NCBI GenBank assembly: GCA_020152595.1
Contig: JAIGNY010001864.1
Location: 90,001-154,000, forward strand
Length of the DNA: 64,000 nucleotides
From: Chiridota heheva
Lineage: Eukaryota; Echinodermata; Holothuroidea; Apodida; Chiridotidae
Direction of reading: 5' to 3'
The position numbers and the translations under genes were made by a program. Below, piece after piece: positions 12,830-22,997 of this stretch (positions within the stretch are counted from its first letter, which is position 1; every line of letters starts with the position of its first letter). The notes under the pieces are model-generated. The model ran no database searches. It was not told where the DNA came from and was given only the letters and a program-made list of their open reading frames with translations.

Positions 12830-13398
12830 GTGCATTTATTCTCCGATTTTTGTTCAATTTTCTGTGAATTTCCCTCAATGTTTGGGAACTGTCTTTCAAT
12901 TAAAGGCAATTTCCTTTATTCTCATGCAATTTTCGGAAACCGATTTTTGATGAATTGTCTTCAATTTTATGCTAATTTGGGGGAAATTAAGTTTTCTTCA
13001 ATTTTTGAGAAATCTCCTTCAATGTTTGTGATATATCTCTTTCAATTTTTGGAAATTTTCTTTTATTTTGGGAGCAATTTTTCTTCAATTTAAAAAAAAA
13101 CAACATAAATAATAGGGAAATGTTGCCAAATTGTACCCAAATTTTCTATGATTTTGCCAAAATTTTCTTTAATTTGTTGTTGATGATTTTCCAATCGAAA
13201 GAAAACCTTTCACTAAGGGAGTAACTTTCTCTCTACAGCCCGATTTGATTATACAGGTCTTCGTTTTATAGGTCTTCGTTTTATTCCTTTTACAGGTCTG
13301 CGTTTTACAGGTCTGCGTTGTACAGGTCTTCGTTTTACAGGTCTGCGTTTTACAGGTCTGCGATTTACAGGTCTTGGGTCTTCGTTTAACAGTCACCT
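12830..13398 (-). repeat. Foldback element, right arm
   Basis: Reverse complement of the left arm. From the outside in: at least eight CAGGTCT(T/G)CGTTTTA units, CTTTCTCTCTACAGC, then AATTTTTGG and TTCTTCAATT units. Its TTTGTGATATATCTCTTTC (13,024) is the inverse of 9,657-9,675. Confidence 0.85.
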
Positions 13399-13406
13399 AA
13401 AACTTG
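13399..13406 (+). repeat. Target site duplication, right copy
   Basis: AAAACTTG, identical to 9,360-9,367. Confidence 0.75.
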
Positions 13407-13683
13407 ATTATACATGCAGATATGACGATAGCGTAAACAGTGTGTACTGATGTATATGTAAATAGCGCGCAGAGTGTTTTGATGCCTCCATAATTATTGA
13501 CATTACAATAAGCCAGTTCATGGTAACAATAATATGTATTGCGCAATGCAGGTCAAGAGGTCAATTGAGACTGTCTTGCCGTAAGCATCACTGACACTCA
13601 TTGAATAACACCGTTACTTACCGAGTGTATTTGGTGCCTTGCAAATATGTTTTTATGCTTTCGAAATGGATCAATGTTCATTC

Positions 13684-14112
13684 CATTAGGGACATCGTGT
13701 GGGATGCCATGTGGGACAACTGGGTTGGATGCCATGTGGGACAAGATTGGGATGCCATTTGGGACATAAATTAAGGTGGGATTCCATGTGGGACATAGGT
13801 ATGAACAAAGGGTGAGGATGACATTTGAGATATATGGATGGAAGCCATGTAGGATATAAAGATATGCCATGTTGGTCATAGGGAGAGATGCCATGTGGCA
13901 CATAACGAGGGACGCCATGTGTAACAAAGGGTGGGATATCATGTGAGACATAGATATGGATGCCATATGGAGCATCTAGGAGAACAGGATGCCAGTTAGA
14001 GACAGGAAGGAGCGAAAATGTGGGACATAGGGAGGGATATTACATGTGGGACATATGGAGGGACGCTATGTGTCGCATAATGAGGGATAACATGTGGGAC
14101 ATAGGGTGGGAT
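13684..14112 (-). repeat. ~24-bp minisatellite, GATGCCATGTGGGACATA orientation
   Basis: About 17 diverged units of GATGCCATGTGGGACATAGG plus 4-6 variable bases. It is the reverse complement of the unit in the array that starts at 14,240, so the two arrays face each other across a ~125-bp non-repetitive spacer. The open frames on the minus strand are unit artefacts. Confidence 0.9.
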
Positions 14113-14239
14113 GTCACATGTATATAACAAGATTGAATTAAACTAGAACGATAAATACCGTCACGTCTCACATACTGATTCAAATTGACACACATATCAC
14201 AAGTCCTAATTTTTGAAAACATCTTACTATTCACCCCAC

Positions 14240-15826
14240 CCATGTCCCATCTGACATCCCACCCTATATCTCACATATCATCCCACCCCTGCTCCACATG
14301 ACATCCCTCACCATGTTTCACCCTCCTATGTTCCACATGGCATCCATTTCTATGTCCCACATGGCGTCTCATCTTAAAGATGTACCAAATAACATCCCAC
14401 TCAGATGTCCCATATGCCATCCCACCCTATGTGCCACACGGCATCTTTCCCTGTGCCCACATGGCATCCATCGATGACATCCATCTCCATGTCCCACATG
14501 GCGTCTCATCCTAAACATGTACCAAATGACATCCCACTCAGATGCCCCATATGCCATCCCACCCTATGTGCCACACGGCATCTTTCCCTGTGCCCACATA
14601 GCATCCATCGATGACATCCATCTATATGTCCCACATGACATCCCTACCCATGTGCCACATAGCATTCCCCTTTATGCCCTACATGGAATCTGTCCCACAT
14701 GGCATCCCTCTCCATGTCCCACCCTCCAAAGTTCCACATGACATACATCTCTATGTCCCACATGGCATCTCATCCTAAAGATGTACCAAATGGCATCCCT
14801 GCACTCAGATGTCCCATATGCCATCCCACCCTATGTGCCACACGGCATCTTTCCCTGTGCCCACATGGCATCCATCGATGACATCCATCTCCATGTCCCA
14901 CATGGCATCTCATCCTAACGATGTACCAAATGGGCATCCCATGCATTCAGATGTCCCATATGCCATCCCACCCTATGTGCCACACGGCATCCTTCCCTGT
15001 GCCCACATGGCATCCATCGATGACATCCATCTCTATGTCCCACGTGGCATCTCTACCAATGTGCCACATGTCATTCCTCCATATGCCCACATGGAATCCC
15101 TCCCTCTGTCCCACATGGCATCCCTCTCCATGTCCCGCATTCATATGTTCCACATGCCATCCCACCCTATGTGCCACACGGCATTCTTCCCTGTGCCCAC
15201 ATGGCATCCATCGATGATATCCATCTCTATGTCCCACATGGCGTCTCATCCTAAACATGTACCAAATGACATCCCACTCAGATGCCCCATATGCCATCCC
15301 ACCCTATGTGCCACACGGCATCTTTCCCTGTGCCCACATAGCATCCATCGATGACATCCATCTATATGTCCCACATGACATCCCTACCCATGTGCCACAT
15401 AGCATTCCCCTTTATGCCCTACATGGAATCTGTCCCACATGGCATCCCTCTCCATGTCCCACCCTCCAAAGTTCCACATGACATACATCTCTATGTCCCA
15501 CATGGCATCTCATCCTAAAGATGTACCAAATGGAATCCCTGCACTCAGATGTCCCATATGCCATCCCACCCTATGTGCCACACGGCATCTTTCCCTGTGC
15601 CCACATAGCATCCATCGATGATATCCATCTCTATGTCCCACATGACATCCCTACCCATGTGCCACATGTCATTCCTCTATATGCCCAAATAGAATCACTC
15701 CCTCTGTCCCACATGGCATCCCTCTCCATGTTCCGCATTCATATGTTCCACATGCCATCCATCCCTATGTCCCGCATGGCATCCATCTCTAGGTCCCACA
15801 TGGCATGTCACAAAGCCATCCTGTGG
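14240..15826 (+). repeat. ~24-bp minisatellite, CCCACATGGCATCC orientation
   Basis: Roughly 60 units built on ATGTCCCACATGGCATCC plus a CATCTCT-type linker, with many variants (ACATGACATCC, GCCACACGGCATC). Units are organised into larger blocks, including a ~740-bp repeat. Frames of 60-180 codons rich in MSHMASHP are by-products. Confidence 0.93.
14501..15605 (+). repeat. 740-bp higher-order duplication inside the minisatellite
   Basis: GCGTCTCATCCTAAACATGT starts at both 14,501 and 15,241. The two copies stay nearly identical for about 360 bp; the one clear difference is GGCATCC versus GGAATCC near 14,792 and 15,532. They diverge after about 14,865 and 15,605. Such similarity amid divergent units implies a recent unequal exchange or copy event. 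Confidence 0.88.
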
Positions 15827-16520
15827 TAGAATTAAAACAGAGAAAGCTTTGGTTTACATATGATTGGACCGTACCGCGCTGTTTGTTATTATCACTTGAC
15901 CTGACACCACGATCAGTTCCGGGCATGCGCGTTCGTTACCATGAACTGGCTTATTTATAGTATAGTGACGCCATTTGGTCTTGGTTATACGCCGTGGCGA
16001 AGAGGGACTACACTCAAATTTCGCCCCACGCGTTTTGAACAAGAAGGCAATCAAGTAACCACGCTTTGCGCTTATGGGTGTTCCGCAAATGACGACCGAT
16101 TTTTAACTTTTTGTCAATTTGTGACCGTTTAATGTCATTCCATAGTTTAAAAAATCCACTGTTTCCTATTGTAGAGAATTGTATCTTCTTGTGAAATTTC
16201 ACGATTCAATATGATTTATAGTAGATTTTAACTTAGGGTCACAAGTAGCGTGCATGAACATTATTTAAGATAAGCTTATCACTTCTTATCTTAGGCCTAC
16301 AAAGCTGTTTGTGTACAAGATCAGGCGATAGGTATGGGATTTCCATATGGGGGAGGGGGAGGGGGCAGGCAATTAATGTTGACAAGATTAACCGGCAAGT
16401 AAAAATCTGCACCGACTTGTTGAAATCTAAACCCGCCCGACGGATTCAAAAATTGGGGGCGATCCCCCATCCTCTGGCTGCGCCACCTCCTCTTATAGGC
16501 CTGCATAGGTTGGAGGGATA
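15827..16520. other. Unassigned sequence
   Basis: A GC-richer stretch at 15,870-16,100 has no ORF over 66 codons and no recognised domain. A G-rich run lies at 16,349-16,366. Confidence 0.6.
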
Positions 16521-16913
16521 GGCCAGCGAAAATAAGAAATACGTAGAACAATTTGCAACAGAAAATCTATTTCTTAGAACTTGACCTATAGTGGCTGAAA
16601 CATACTGAAAATTGCACATATTCGGAAAATGCCTAATTTGCATAAAATCAAAATGGCCGCCATTTTAAACTTGATGGGCCAATATTCTTTGTTGTATTAT
16701 CCATATACACTACATTTATAGTGTATAATTCCAACCGTTTACACGAATTTGGCCTTAATTTGGCGGCCATTTTGAATTAATGCAAAATATGCATTTTTCT
16801 GGCGTCCGCTTGCGGCCGATTTCAAACATAATGTTGCTCATAAATTGTTCAAAAGAAACTTTCTGTTGCAATTTGTTCTAGGTTCAGTCATTTTCACATT
16901 ATATTGACTGCTC
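16521..16913. mobile_element. GGCCAGTC-type MITE, copy 1
   Basis: It aligns along its full length, same strand, with 33,478-33,890. Terminal inverted repeats contain GTAGAACAATTTGCAACAGA on the left and, reverse-complemented on the right, TAGAACAAATTGCAACAGAA. The ends (GGCCAGCG, GACTGCTC) are a degraded form of GGCCAGTC. The interior has AAAATGGCCGCCATTTTA. There is no coding capacity; it is a non-autonomous DNA transposon. Confidence 0.85.
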
Positions 16914-17934
16914 TAAACGCAAATTATTTTACCCTCATGGAAATATTATAATAATGTGAATATAATTTCCCAGTGCTTTTAGAGACACATAGGCCTACTT
17001 AATTTTATTTTAAGAGACTCAGTATTGATTACCATTTTTGACTCAAAACTACTAATTCACTTTTTTTTTATATTAATAAATTCATTATATAAATTTTGTA
17101 TGGCACTTTAGGAAGTAACTAATGACATTTGAAGTAGTCGATTTTTTCCTTTATATTCATCACTTATTGTTCGAGGTGAATTCTTTGCCGAATCATCCTT
17201 CGACCCATATTTGCACGAAATTAGAAATGGACAAATGTGCATTTGACTAAAATGCTTACTATAGTAAACGCTTACCCATGTCAGCATGTTAACCAGTTAA
17301 CATCTAATGTGAAGACTACAGTTGTTTCGTATAGTGGGTTACTTGATCAGCATGGTAATATGTAAATCAATTTTCAAGGTCTATGGTCGCGTATTGATAC
17401 AATATTACCTGTACTACTTTAAAATCCATTGCAAGCGTAGAAAACTGCAAACAAAGAACGGTACACCGATTACAAATCAACTGTTTTACCGAAATTACAT
17501 ATTTTGGACTTTTCATGTCGTAATAACTATGATTGCTGTGCACGACAGATTGATATTTTCATTATGTCATTCCGCTGTTTTTATAAGAAATAAAAAACAT
17601 AATTTTCTCTTTCATTTTAAGTTTAAATGATTATTTCTTTTTCACAATCCGGGAATTTGAACGGTTCTAGCTTTTCTATAAGGAACCTCTAAAATATCTG
17701 AGATAATAGACGTTCTGCAACCGTTTTTGTTTATATTTTGTGTTGAAAATCTACAGAAAGATTAAGTGAGAGATCATTTTGTCATATAGAATGGAAGATA
17801 TTGCGATTGTGTTATTTTATTCGTTAGAATCTGCAATCTGAACGACTAATTCACAAATATCTATAATGATAAATTTTTCGCCAAAAACTTAACTTTTTCC
17901 TCATATTTCAAACACGGTGTGGTAAATATATCAA

Positions 17935-18540
17935 AAGCTGAAAAGGGAGTTGATATTATTAAGCCATGAAAGAAATGAGGGTTTATCACCGAGTTTTAAG
18001 TTTCCCCGGGATCTTTTTTTAAACAGAGATATTTAAAATTGAAATGTATAACATTACCTAAGGCCCCAACGTTAGTATAGCAAAGCATCATGGGAAATAT
18101 CAGAAAATGGCGATGTCCATGTCACGAAAAGGTCATAATTTAAAAAAGCTCTTGACTGAAAAGTTAGAGCGTTTTTTTGTGATAATTTGTAGGCATTTCG
18201 TCGACATCTAATCAAATCTCGCGACCCTATTCAAATCCAAAGAGGCTGTACAGAAAGTATATACAAGACACGCACTGCATTATTTGGGAGACTCCAATAA
18301 AACGCCCTCACTTGTCGGTCGAGTGCTCTTTTAAGGAAAGGGAGTGGATAATATTTAGACATGAAAGCAATGAAGGTTTACCCCTGAGTTTTAAGTCTCG
18401 CGGGGAAAAAATTATCAGAGGTGTTTAAAACTGAAATGTATAACACTGCATAAGGCTTTATCGTTAATATAGCAAAGCATCATGAGAAATTTAAGAAAAT
18501 GGCGATGTCCATGTCACGAAAAAATCATAATTTAGGGAAC
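17935..18540 (+). repeat. Tandem duplication inside pair C left arm (~400-bp spacing)
   Basis: 17,960-18,165 and 18,360-18,540 repeat the same text: CATGAAAG(A/C)AATGA, GAGTTTTAAGT, TATAGCAAAGCATCATG and AATGGCGATGTCCATGTCAC. The right arm at 47.7-47.9 kb has a single copy, so the duplication is specific to this arm. Confidence 0.85.
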
Positions 18541-19630
18541 CTTTTAGTTGCTTATATTAAGACCCCTCCCGGAATGTCTTACATTAAACTGACTGTAAGT
18601 ACGACAGGAAGCAAAATGGTGAAAAGACTGCTTCAATATCTTACTTAATCAGACTAGTTGTGACATCAAATCCTCACATGAACCACTTTATTGTATTTTT
18701 GTGTATATTACCTGATATTTTGTGGCATGAAAACCACCGGAGATAGCAGCAAATTATAGTAAAATAGTGGGAATCTAGTAAGTGATGTGCGTCAGAAGTA
18801 AGACATCAATACAAAATTGAATATCTCCTGAACGGAATAAGACATTGAAGTACACTCTTAAAAAAGTTGTGTAGAAATATTTACATATGTCCTGTATAAC
18901 GTCCATTCTACACAACGTTGATTAAAATTACACAGCTAGAAATGGGGCGGAGTTTCAAAAAATGTATCTGAATACATATTATTTCTAAGATTTGTAGCAA
19001 TCTGTTTTGTGTAAAAAACTTATTTTTAAACTTTACTTAAATCAAACTTATTTAGTGGAGATTTAAAACAGTAAAATTATTCAATCAAGTTTACTTTTAA
19101 TTTCCCACTACATTTTTATTCAAATGAAATTGATGGACTTGAGTATATATTCATCATTTATTACTACATTGGAATTGCAAGCTTGTCATGTACGTCAAAA
19201 AAAAGTCTCTGACATATACTGTAGCAGCGCGTTGTATAGAGATACTTCATATATCGTTTTAAGATGGGCTTGGAGAGGTCCTAATAGGATCTTTTTTATG
19301 GTCTTTTTTAAAAACCAATTTTTCAACTTACACTACTACTTTTTACACTACTATTATTTAACACAGGAATTGGATGCGCTTTACACACTATTGTATTAGT
19401 TACCTGTAGTTGTGTTGCTTTTACACATGTGAGTGGTAAGTTTTACACAACAGTTGTGTAATATGTTTACACAAGGTGGTATCATTTCTACACAACGTTT
19501 GCTAGGTTAACTATGTACTCAACTGTTGTGTATTTTTTACATAGCTCAGGACGTGTCCTTCTCCTTAAAAATGTCTTCCAACAAATCATAACCACAGACT
19601 TACTGTAGCAAACAGTGAGACCACTTTATC

Positions 19631-20165
19631 TTAAAGAGGGAGGCTCGTCTCAGTAAAATTGGGGGATGCGATATTTTGACGTCACTTCCGGTTGTAGACG
19701 CAAGATCCGATCCTCTGTCTGTTTGTACCACACACTACAGCCAGACACTTGCATGTACGTTGTGTGTGTAGAATTATATACACAGCGCATCACGTTACTG
19801 TGACGATAAACTTATTTGTTTTTTTAATGCGTTTTTGTCAGAAAGCGAAAGTGAAATTTGAGTATTATAATAATACAATAATAGTCACCAAATGAAAATT
19901 ACTGAGAAAAAAGAAGAAGAAGATGAAAGCAAAAGTCAAAATAAACGATTCTACCGGGGCTCGAACTCACGACTTGATGTGAAAAAAAAGTGGATTATGA
20001 TCGCCGCAACAATCTGGGCTAATTCGTTAATGACCTTCAAAGCGTTTTAAATAACTTTATATCTTGCAATACGAGACAACGAATCGCGCAGCAAAATTTC
20101 AACCAATTAACAAATTTGAAAGGAATTCTAAATATTGTGCACATATGACGATATCGCCTCTTTAA
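19631..20165 (-). mobile_element. 535-bp TIR-bounded element with tRNA-like module, copy 1
   Basis: It is bounded by TTAAAGAGGGAGGC and GCCTCTTTAA. A second copy lies at 51,210-51,743, same orientation, about 85% identical by eye. On the minus strand it contains a tRNA-like segment: TAGCCCAGATTGTTGCGGCG (20,002-20,021, A-box-like) and GAGTTCGAGCCCCGG (19,955-19,969, B-box-like). Here it sits inside the 1.5-kb TA transposon, so it arrived later. Confidence 0.82.
19947..20025 (-). other. tRNA-like pol III promoter module (A and B boxes), copy 1
   Basis: On the minus strand the order is A-box-like TAGCCCAGATTG, GTTGCGGCGATC, a T-rich insert, and GTCGTGAGTTCGAGCCCCGG (T-arm with B box). The D-arm text resembles type II tRNAs (Ser or Leu). 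The anticodon arm is not well formed, so it is not a functional tRNA gene. Confidence 0.6.
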
Positions 20166-20853
20166 TTAAAATAACCAACCACACAATAAGGACTTCATTC
20201 ATTGCTAATATGATATTCAGCACCAACTTCCACAACAACTAAGGTTTTCAGAATAGAGAAATTAAAGAGGAAAAATCTGACCCAACCTCATTATTTATCA
20301 GGTCGGGTCTGACTGTTTGCAACTTTAAGGAGCAGAACAACTAATGTTGTGTAATTGTTTCTAGAGTGTAGCTTCTTCACCATTTTGTTTCCTTTGAACT
20401 TCTCTTTAATATCAGATGAACTGAACTACTGCTTTAAAAGAATCATCAACTTGTTGATAAAACATGCCTCTGAATTGTGAAAATAACACATGTTTTAGTT
20501 TTACGGCGGATCAATGTTTGAGGATTTTGGACAAATTCAATAACTAACGATGTGTAATATGGAAAAGAGCTCCAATTGAGGATGTGTAGCACCTATATCT
20601 GTTGTTATGGCTAAGATCCGCAACCTTTTTGTCAAAAACACCTACTACCGTACTGTTCAATCAATTGTGGTAGGTTACATGAAAAAATCAAAAAGAGCTA
20701 AATAAGAAAAAAAGAGAGGCCTGTTCGCAGGTTCGTACATAATGAGAAATCTTTCCTTACGTGATTATTAGCTAAGCCCAGTTTAATAGCAATCCGAGAT
20801 TGCACCCGAGGTCGGCGAAAATTAATCCTCACACTATCACCTCTGTGTGGACA

Positions 20854-20922
20854 GGGATACTGCTATAGCAAATATCTGTTATTTGGGAATAACAGATCCC
20901 TGGTTATAGATAACAGTATCCT
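20854..20922. repeat. Nested hairpin at the inner edge of pair C
   Basis: Outer arms GGATACTG (20,855) and CAGTATCC (20,914); inner arms ATCTGTTATT (20,874) and AATAACAGAT (20,888). It lies where the match to 46.86 kb ends and may be a tiny MITE. Confidence 0.6.
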
Positions 20923-22661
20923 GGTGTGGTAAACTTAACATATTGTAAACAAGCCTACACAAATCCTCGAGGGCGTTGCCTTGGAAACGAATATCGAATG
21001 AGAGATCGGAAACTAAACTGGGAATGTTTTAAATAGAGAAAAGTACCTGGTGAGCAAGTTTTATTATAAAGATCATATTTGGGATAAAGACACACACACA
21101 CACACACATCAGCACACCCATACACACACACACACACACGTTTTAGACATCGCTGCTTTTCTATGCATGTCTATCTGTCTATATCGTATATTTCGATTTT
21201 GTTTTTTTTCTCTACCGTGTAAGTAGTTTAGTTATAATATTGTTTCTCACTCACCTAAAACTTTGAAACAACAACTTCTACATTAGACCTACGTCGAGAA
21301 AATAATAAAAACTAGTTTCGTACATTCTTCAGTACGAAACTACGAATAGTCGAAATCAAGATACAGGTCCTTGTTTTTTGGCGTATTGTTCTTCTATGGC
21401 TACACAGTAGGCGTGGAAGACTTGATTGTGCACCATCGCCTTGAACCTTTTTTCCGGTGTCTTTTTTGTGCCCTCTCCTTCTTCGTGCGGCATTTTTTTC
21501 GTCGCCGTATGTGCCTTTCATCTGTTCATCGGCATTCTGTCTTGAATTTGGATGTCCTCATTATTCAGACGCTTCGACACAATCACAATTAAGGTGGCAT
21601 ATACCATTATGGTTTTATCAAAACTTCCCATCGAAAGTCCATATTTTTAACTTTCCGAAATGATGCAAAATTTGCATGTCATGCTTCATTACAGCTAATT
21701 AGCATAATATAAAGAAATACATTCGAAATTGTGTTTTAGCAAGATAACTTCAGAATTTTTCATCCACTATTAGTGCACAGCAGCACATTGGCATTCCCCA
21801 TAGCTTGAATTAACAAAATTTGAAATATCTTACCTAAAACTCAATTAATAGGTGATTAAACGTAATTAACTGCCTCGTTAACACTAATTAAGCCTATATA
21901 ATCAATTTGGTAGAACATTTTGTGATTTTTTAAAATTCAAGCTAAGGAGAATTACAATAAATATAAGTGTGCCAAAACTCCTTACATTTGCACATTCCAC
22001 TGTGGAGTTATTGTGTTAAAACTTACCAAAATGGGCCAAAATATGCGTTTTGAGAAAAATGCGTTTAAAGTTTACACGCCTATTATGCTGGCGATAAATC
22101 GGTTAAACAATTGAAATAAATGTAGTTTTAGGGATATATATCATAATAATATTTCAAGATTGTGACAAATGAACCTATACAAAAGTATAATACATGTTTA
22201 AAATGCTCCTGCAGCATAAACCTCTCAAAAGGAGATCGAGGCAGGCCAGAAGCCGTCAAATTGGACTCAGGGGCCAGCCTCTGGGGCTGCAGCAGCCGGC
22301 CCAATGGCTGTCGGTAGCCAGAAGGCCTACGATTGGACCTATAGGTGTTCAGGGGAAATGGATTTCTTGAACAAAATTTATCAACCAATGTAGATTACAG
22401 TTAATTTCAGAGCTAAATACACTGCCATAAAGGGCCATCTTACCATCGTGGTGTTACGCACACGTCCCTAGTCTGGTAGTGGCTGATATCACGGGCGTCG
22501 TCGTTCAACCAGCAATTTAATTTCGTTATCAAACTTAATGGCCAAGCTTTTCAAGGAGTCATATAAGCGGATGGAATTATGCGAAGGACAGGGAACGTCG
22601 GGCAAGTGACTACAGCTAATTGGAAATACGAGGTGGTAGGCTAAAAGCCGCCGACGAAAAA
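20923..22661. other. Unassigned sequence with (CA)n and a GC-rich patch
   Basis: (CA)n tracts lie at 21,091-21,108 and 21,122-21,140. A GC-rich patch at 22,205-22,375 contains two related phrases (AGGCCTACGATTGGACC and GCCGTCAAATTGGACTC). No ORF here shows clear protein character. The final 170 bp is the possible 5' flank of the ORF at 22,662. Confidence 0.55.
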
Positions 22662-22955
22662 ATGTCAGGCGAAGAAGGAGAAATGACACTGGAGAAGAGG
22701 TTTGAGGCAATGGTGGACAATCAAGTCTCCGACACCTTCTGTGAAGCTATAGAAGAACAGTACGCCAAAAACAAGGACCTTTTTCTTGATTTCGATGATG
22801 TGGCTTTACTAGATTCACGAAACTTTGGTGAATTTAGTCAGGAAGGTCTCCCGATTTCAGCAATGGGCCATATAACTGAGTGTTTGTCTCACTTCGATGA
22901 CCAGATCATTCAAGCAAGCCGCCAAGAAAGCTTACAAATCGTCGAGATGGGATAG
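22662..22955 (+). CDS. Hypothetical acidic protein, 97 aa, unrecognised
   Basis: The frame starts MSGEEGEMTLEKRF at an ATG preceded by GACGAAAAA (purine at -3) and ends VEMG before TAG. It is open upstream of this ATG for at least 14 more codons. The composition looks protein-like: rich in Glu and Asp, with an amphipathic stretch (FCEAIEEQYAKNKDLFLDFD) and no low-complexity repeat, unlike nearly all other frames in the window. No signal peptide, membrane segment or known motif is seen. The local base composition is GC-richer than its surroundings. It could be a small intronless gene, one exon of a larger gene, or a retrocopy fragment; no poly-A tract or splice site settles this. I do not recognise the family. 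Confidence 0.4.
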   Translation: MSGEEGEMTLEKRFEAMVDNQVSDTFCEAIEEQYAKNKDLFLDFDDVALLDSRNFGEFSQEGLPISAMGHITECLSHFDDQIIQASRQESLQIVEMG

Positions 22956-22997
22956 GCTAAAGCATCGGCGACTTAATAACTATGAAATGATTTGAGC

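Larger units (their letters stand above)
9368..13398. mobile_element. Foldback (TU-like) transposon, 4.0 kb
   Basis: The ends are GGGTGACTGTAAAACGAAGAC-like on the left and the reverse complement AGGTGACTGTTAAACGAAGA on the right. They are followed by tandem AAAACGAAGACCTGT-type units, then GCTGTAGAGAGAAAG, and then a collinear inverted match over about 570 bp with anchors GGTACAATTTG and GAGATATATCACAAACATTG. An 8-bp direct repeat AAAACTTG flanks it. Long inverted arms built from short tandem repeats are typical of foldback elements and of the sea urchin TU family (known family traits). The interior, 10,150-12,829, holds no recognisable transposase, so this copy is probably non-autonomous. 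Confidence 0.85.
18853..20368. mobile_element. TA-flanked DNA transposon, 1.5 kb, with a nested element
   Basis: The left end CACTCTTAAAAAAGTTGTGT and the reverse complement of the right end, CACTCTAGAAACAATTACAC, form terminal inverted repeats flanked by TA on both sides. In the inverted partner near 47,380-47,400 the element is absent and only one TA is present (GAAGTAGTTTTTTCAC on the reverse strand), which gives an empty site. The interior has many TTTACACAAC motifs in both orientations and no transposase. A TA duplication fits the Tc1/mariner superfamily in a broad sense; the family is not identified. Confidence 0.8.
16918..20850 (+). repeat. Long inverted-repeat pair C, left arm
   Basis: It matches the reverse complement of 46,862-49,212. 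Anchors are CAAATTATTTTACCCTCA (16,919 with 49,185-49,205), AATGTGAATATAATTTCCCA, GGTCGCGTATTGAT (17,384 with 48,755s), ATGGCGATGTCCATGTCACG (18,107 and 18,500 with 47,740s), GACTGTAAGTACGACAGGAAG (18,590 with 47,640s), CTCCAATTGAGGATGTGTAG (20,570 with 47,170s) and GCAGGTTCGTAC (20,727 with 47,020s). This arm is longer because of a transposon at 18,853-20,368 and an internal tandem duplication. A 102-codon ORF at 17,322-17,630 is not kept open in the partner. Confidence 0.88.

Noticed and set aside
13480..13520. Extra inverted match to 49,250-49,290 (ATGCCTCCAT and AATTGACATTACAAT-like text) extending pair C
   Set aside because: Only about 35 bp with gaps, and the neighbouring sequence does not match; it could be chance.
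14369..15829. Frames rich in MSHMASHP and HGIP of up to 181 codons
   Set aside because: They follow the ~24-bp minisatellite unit and occur in several overlapping frames and on both strands.
17322..17630. 102-codon frame in the left arm of pair C
   Set aside because: The paralogous arm at 48.6-48.8 kb has gaps and stops that break the frame, so there is no sign of protein-level conservation.
22128..22388. 86-codon minus-strand frame in a GC-rich patch
   Set aside because: Composition is shaped by a short internal repeat (TTGGACC and TTGGACTC phrases). No recognised motif.
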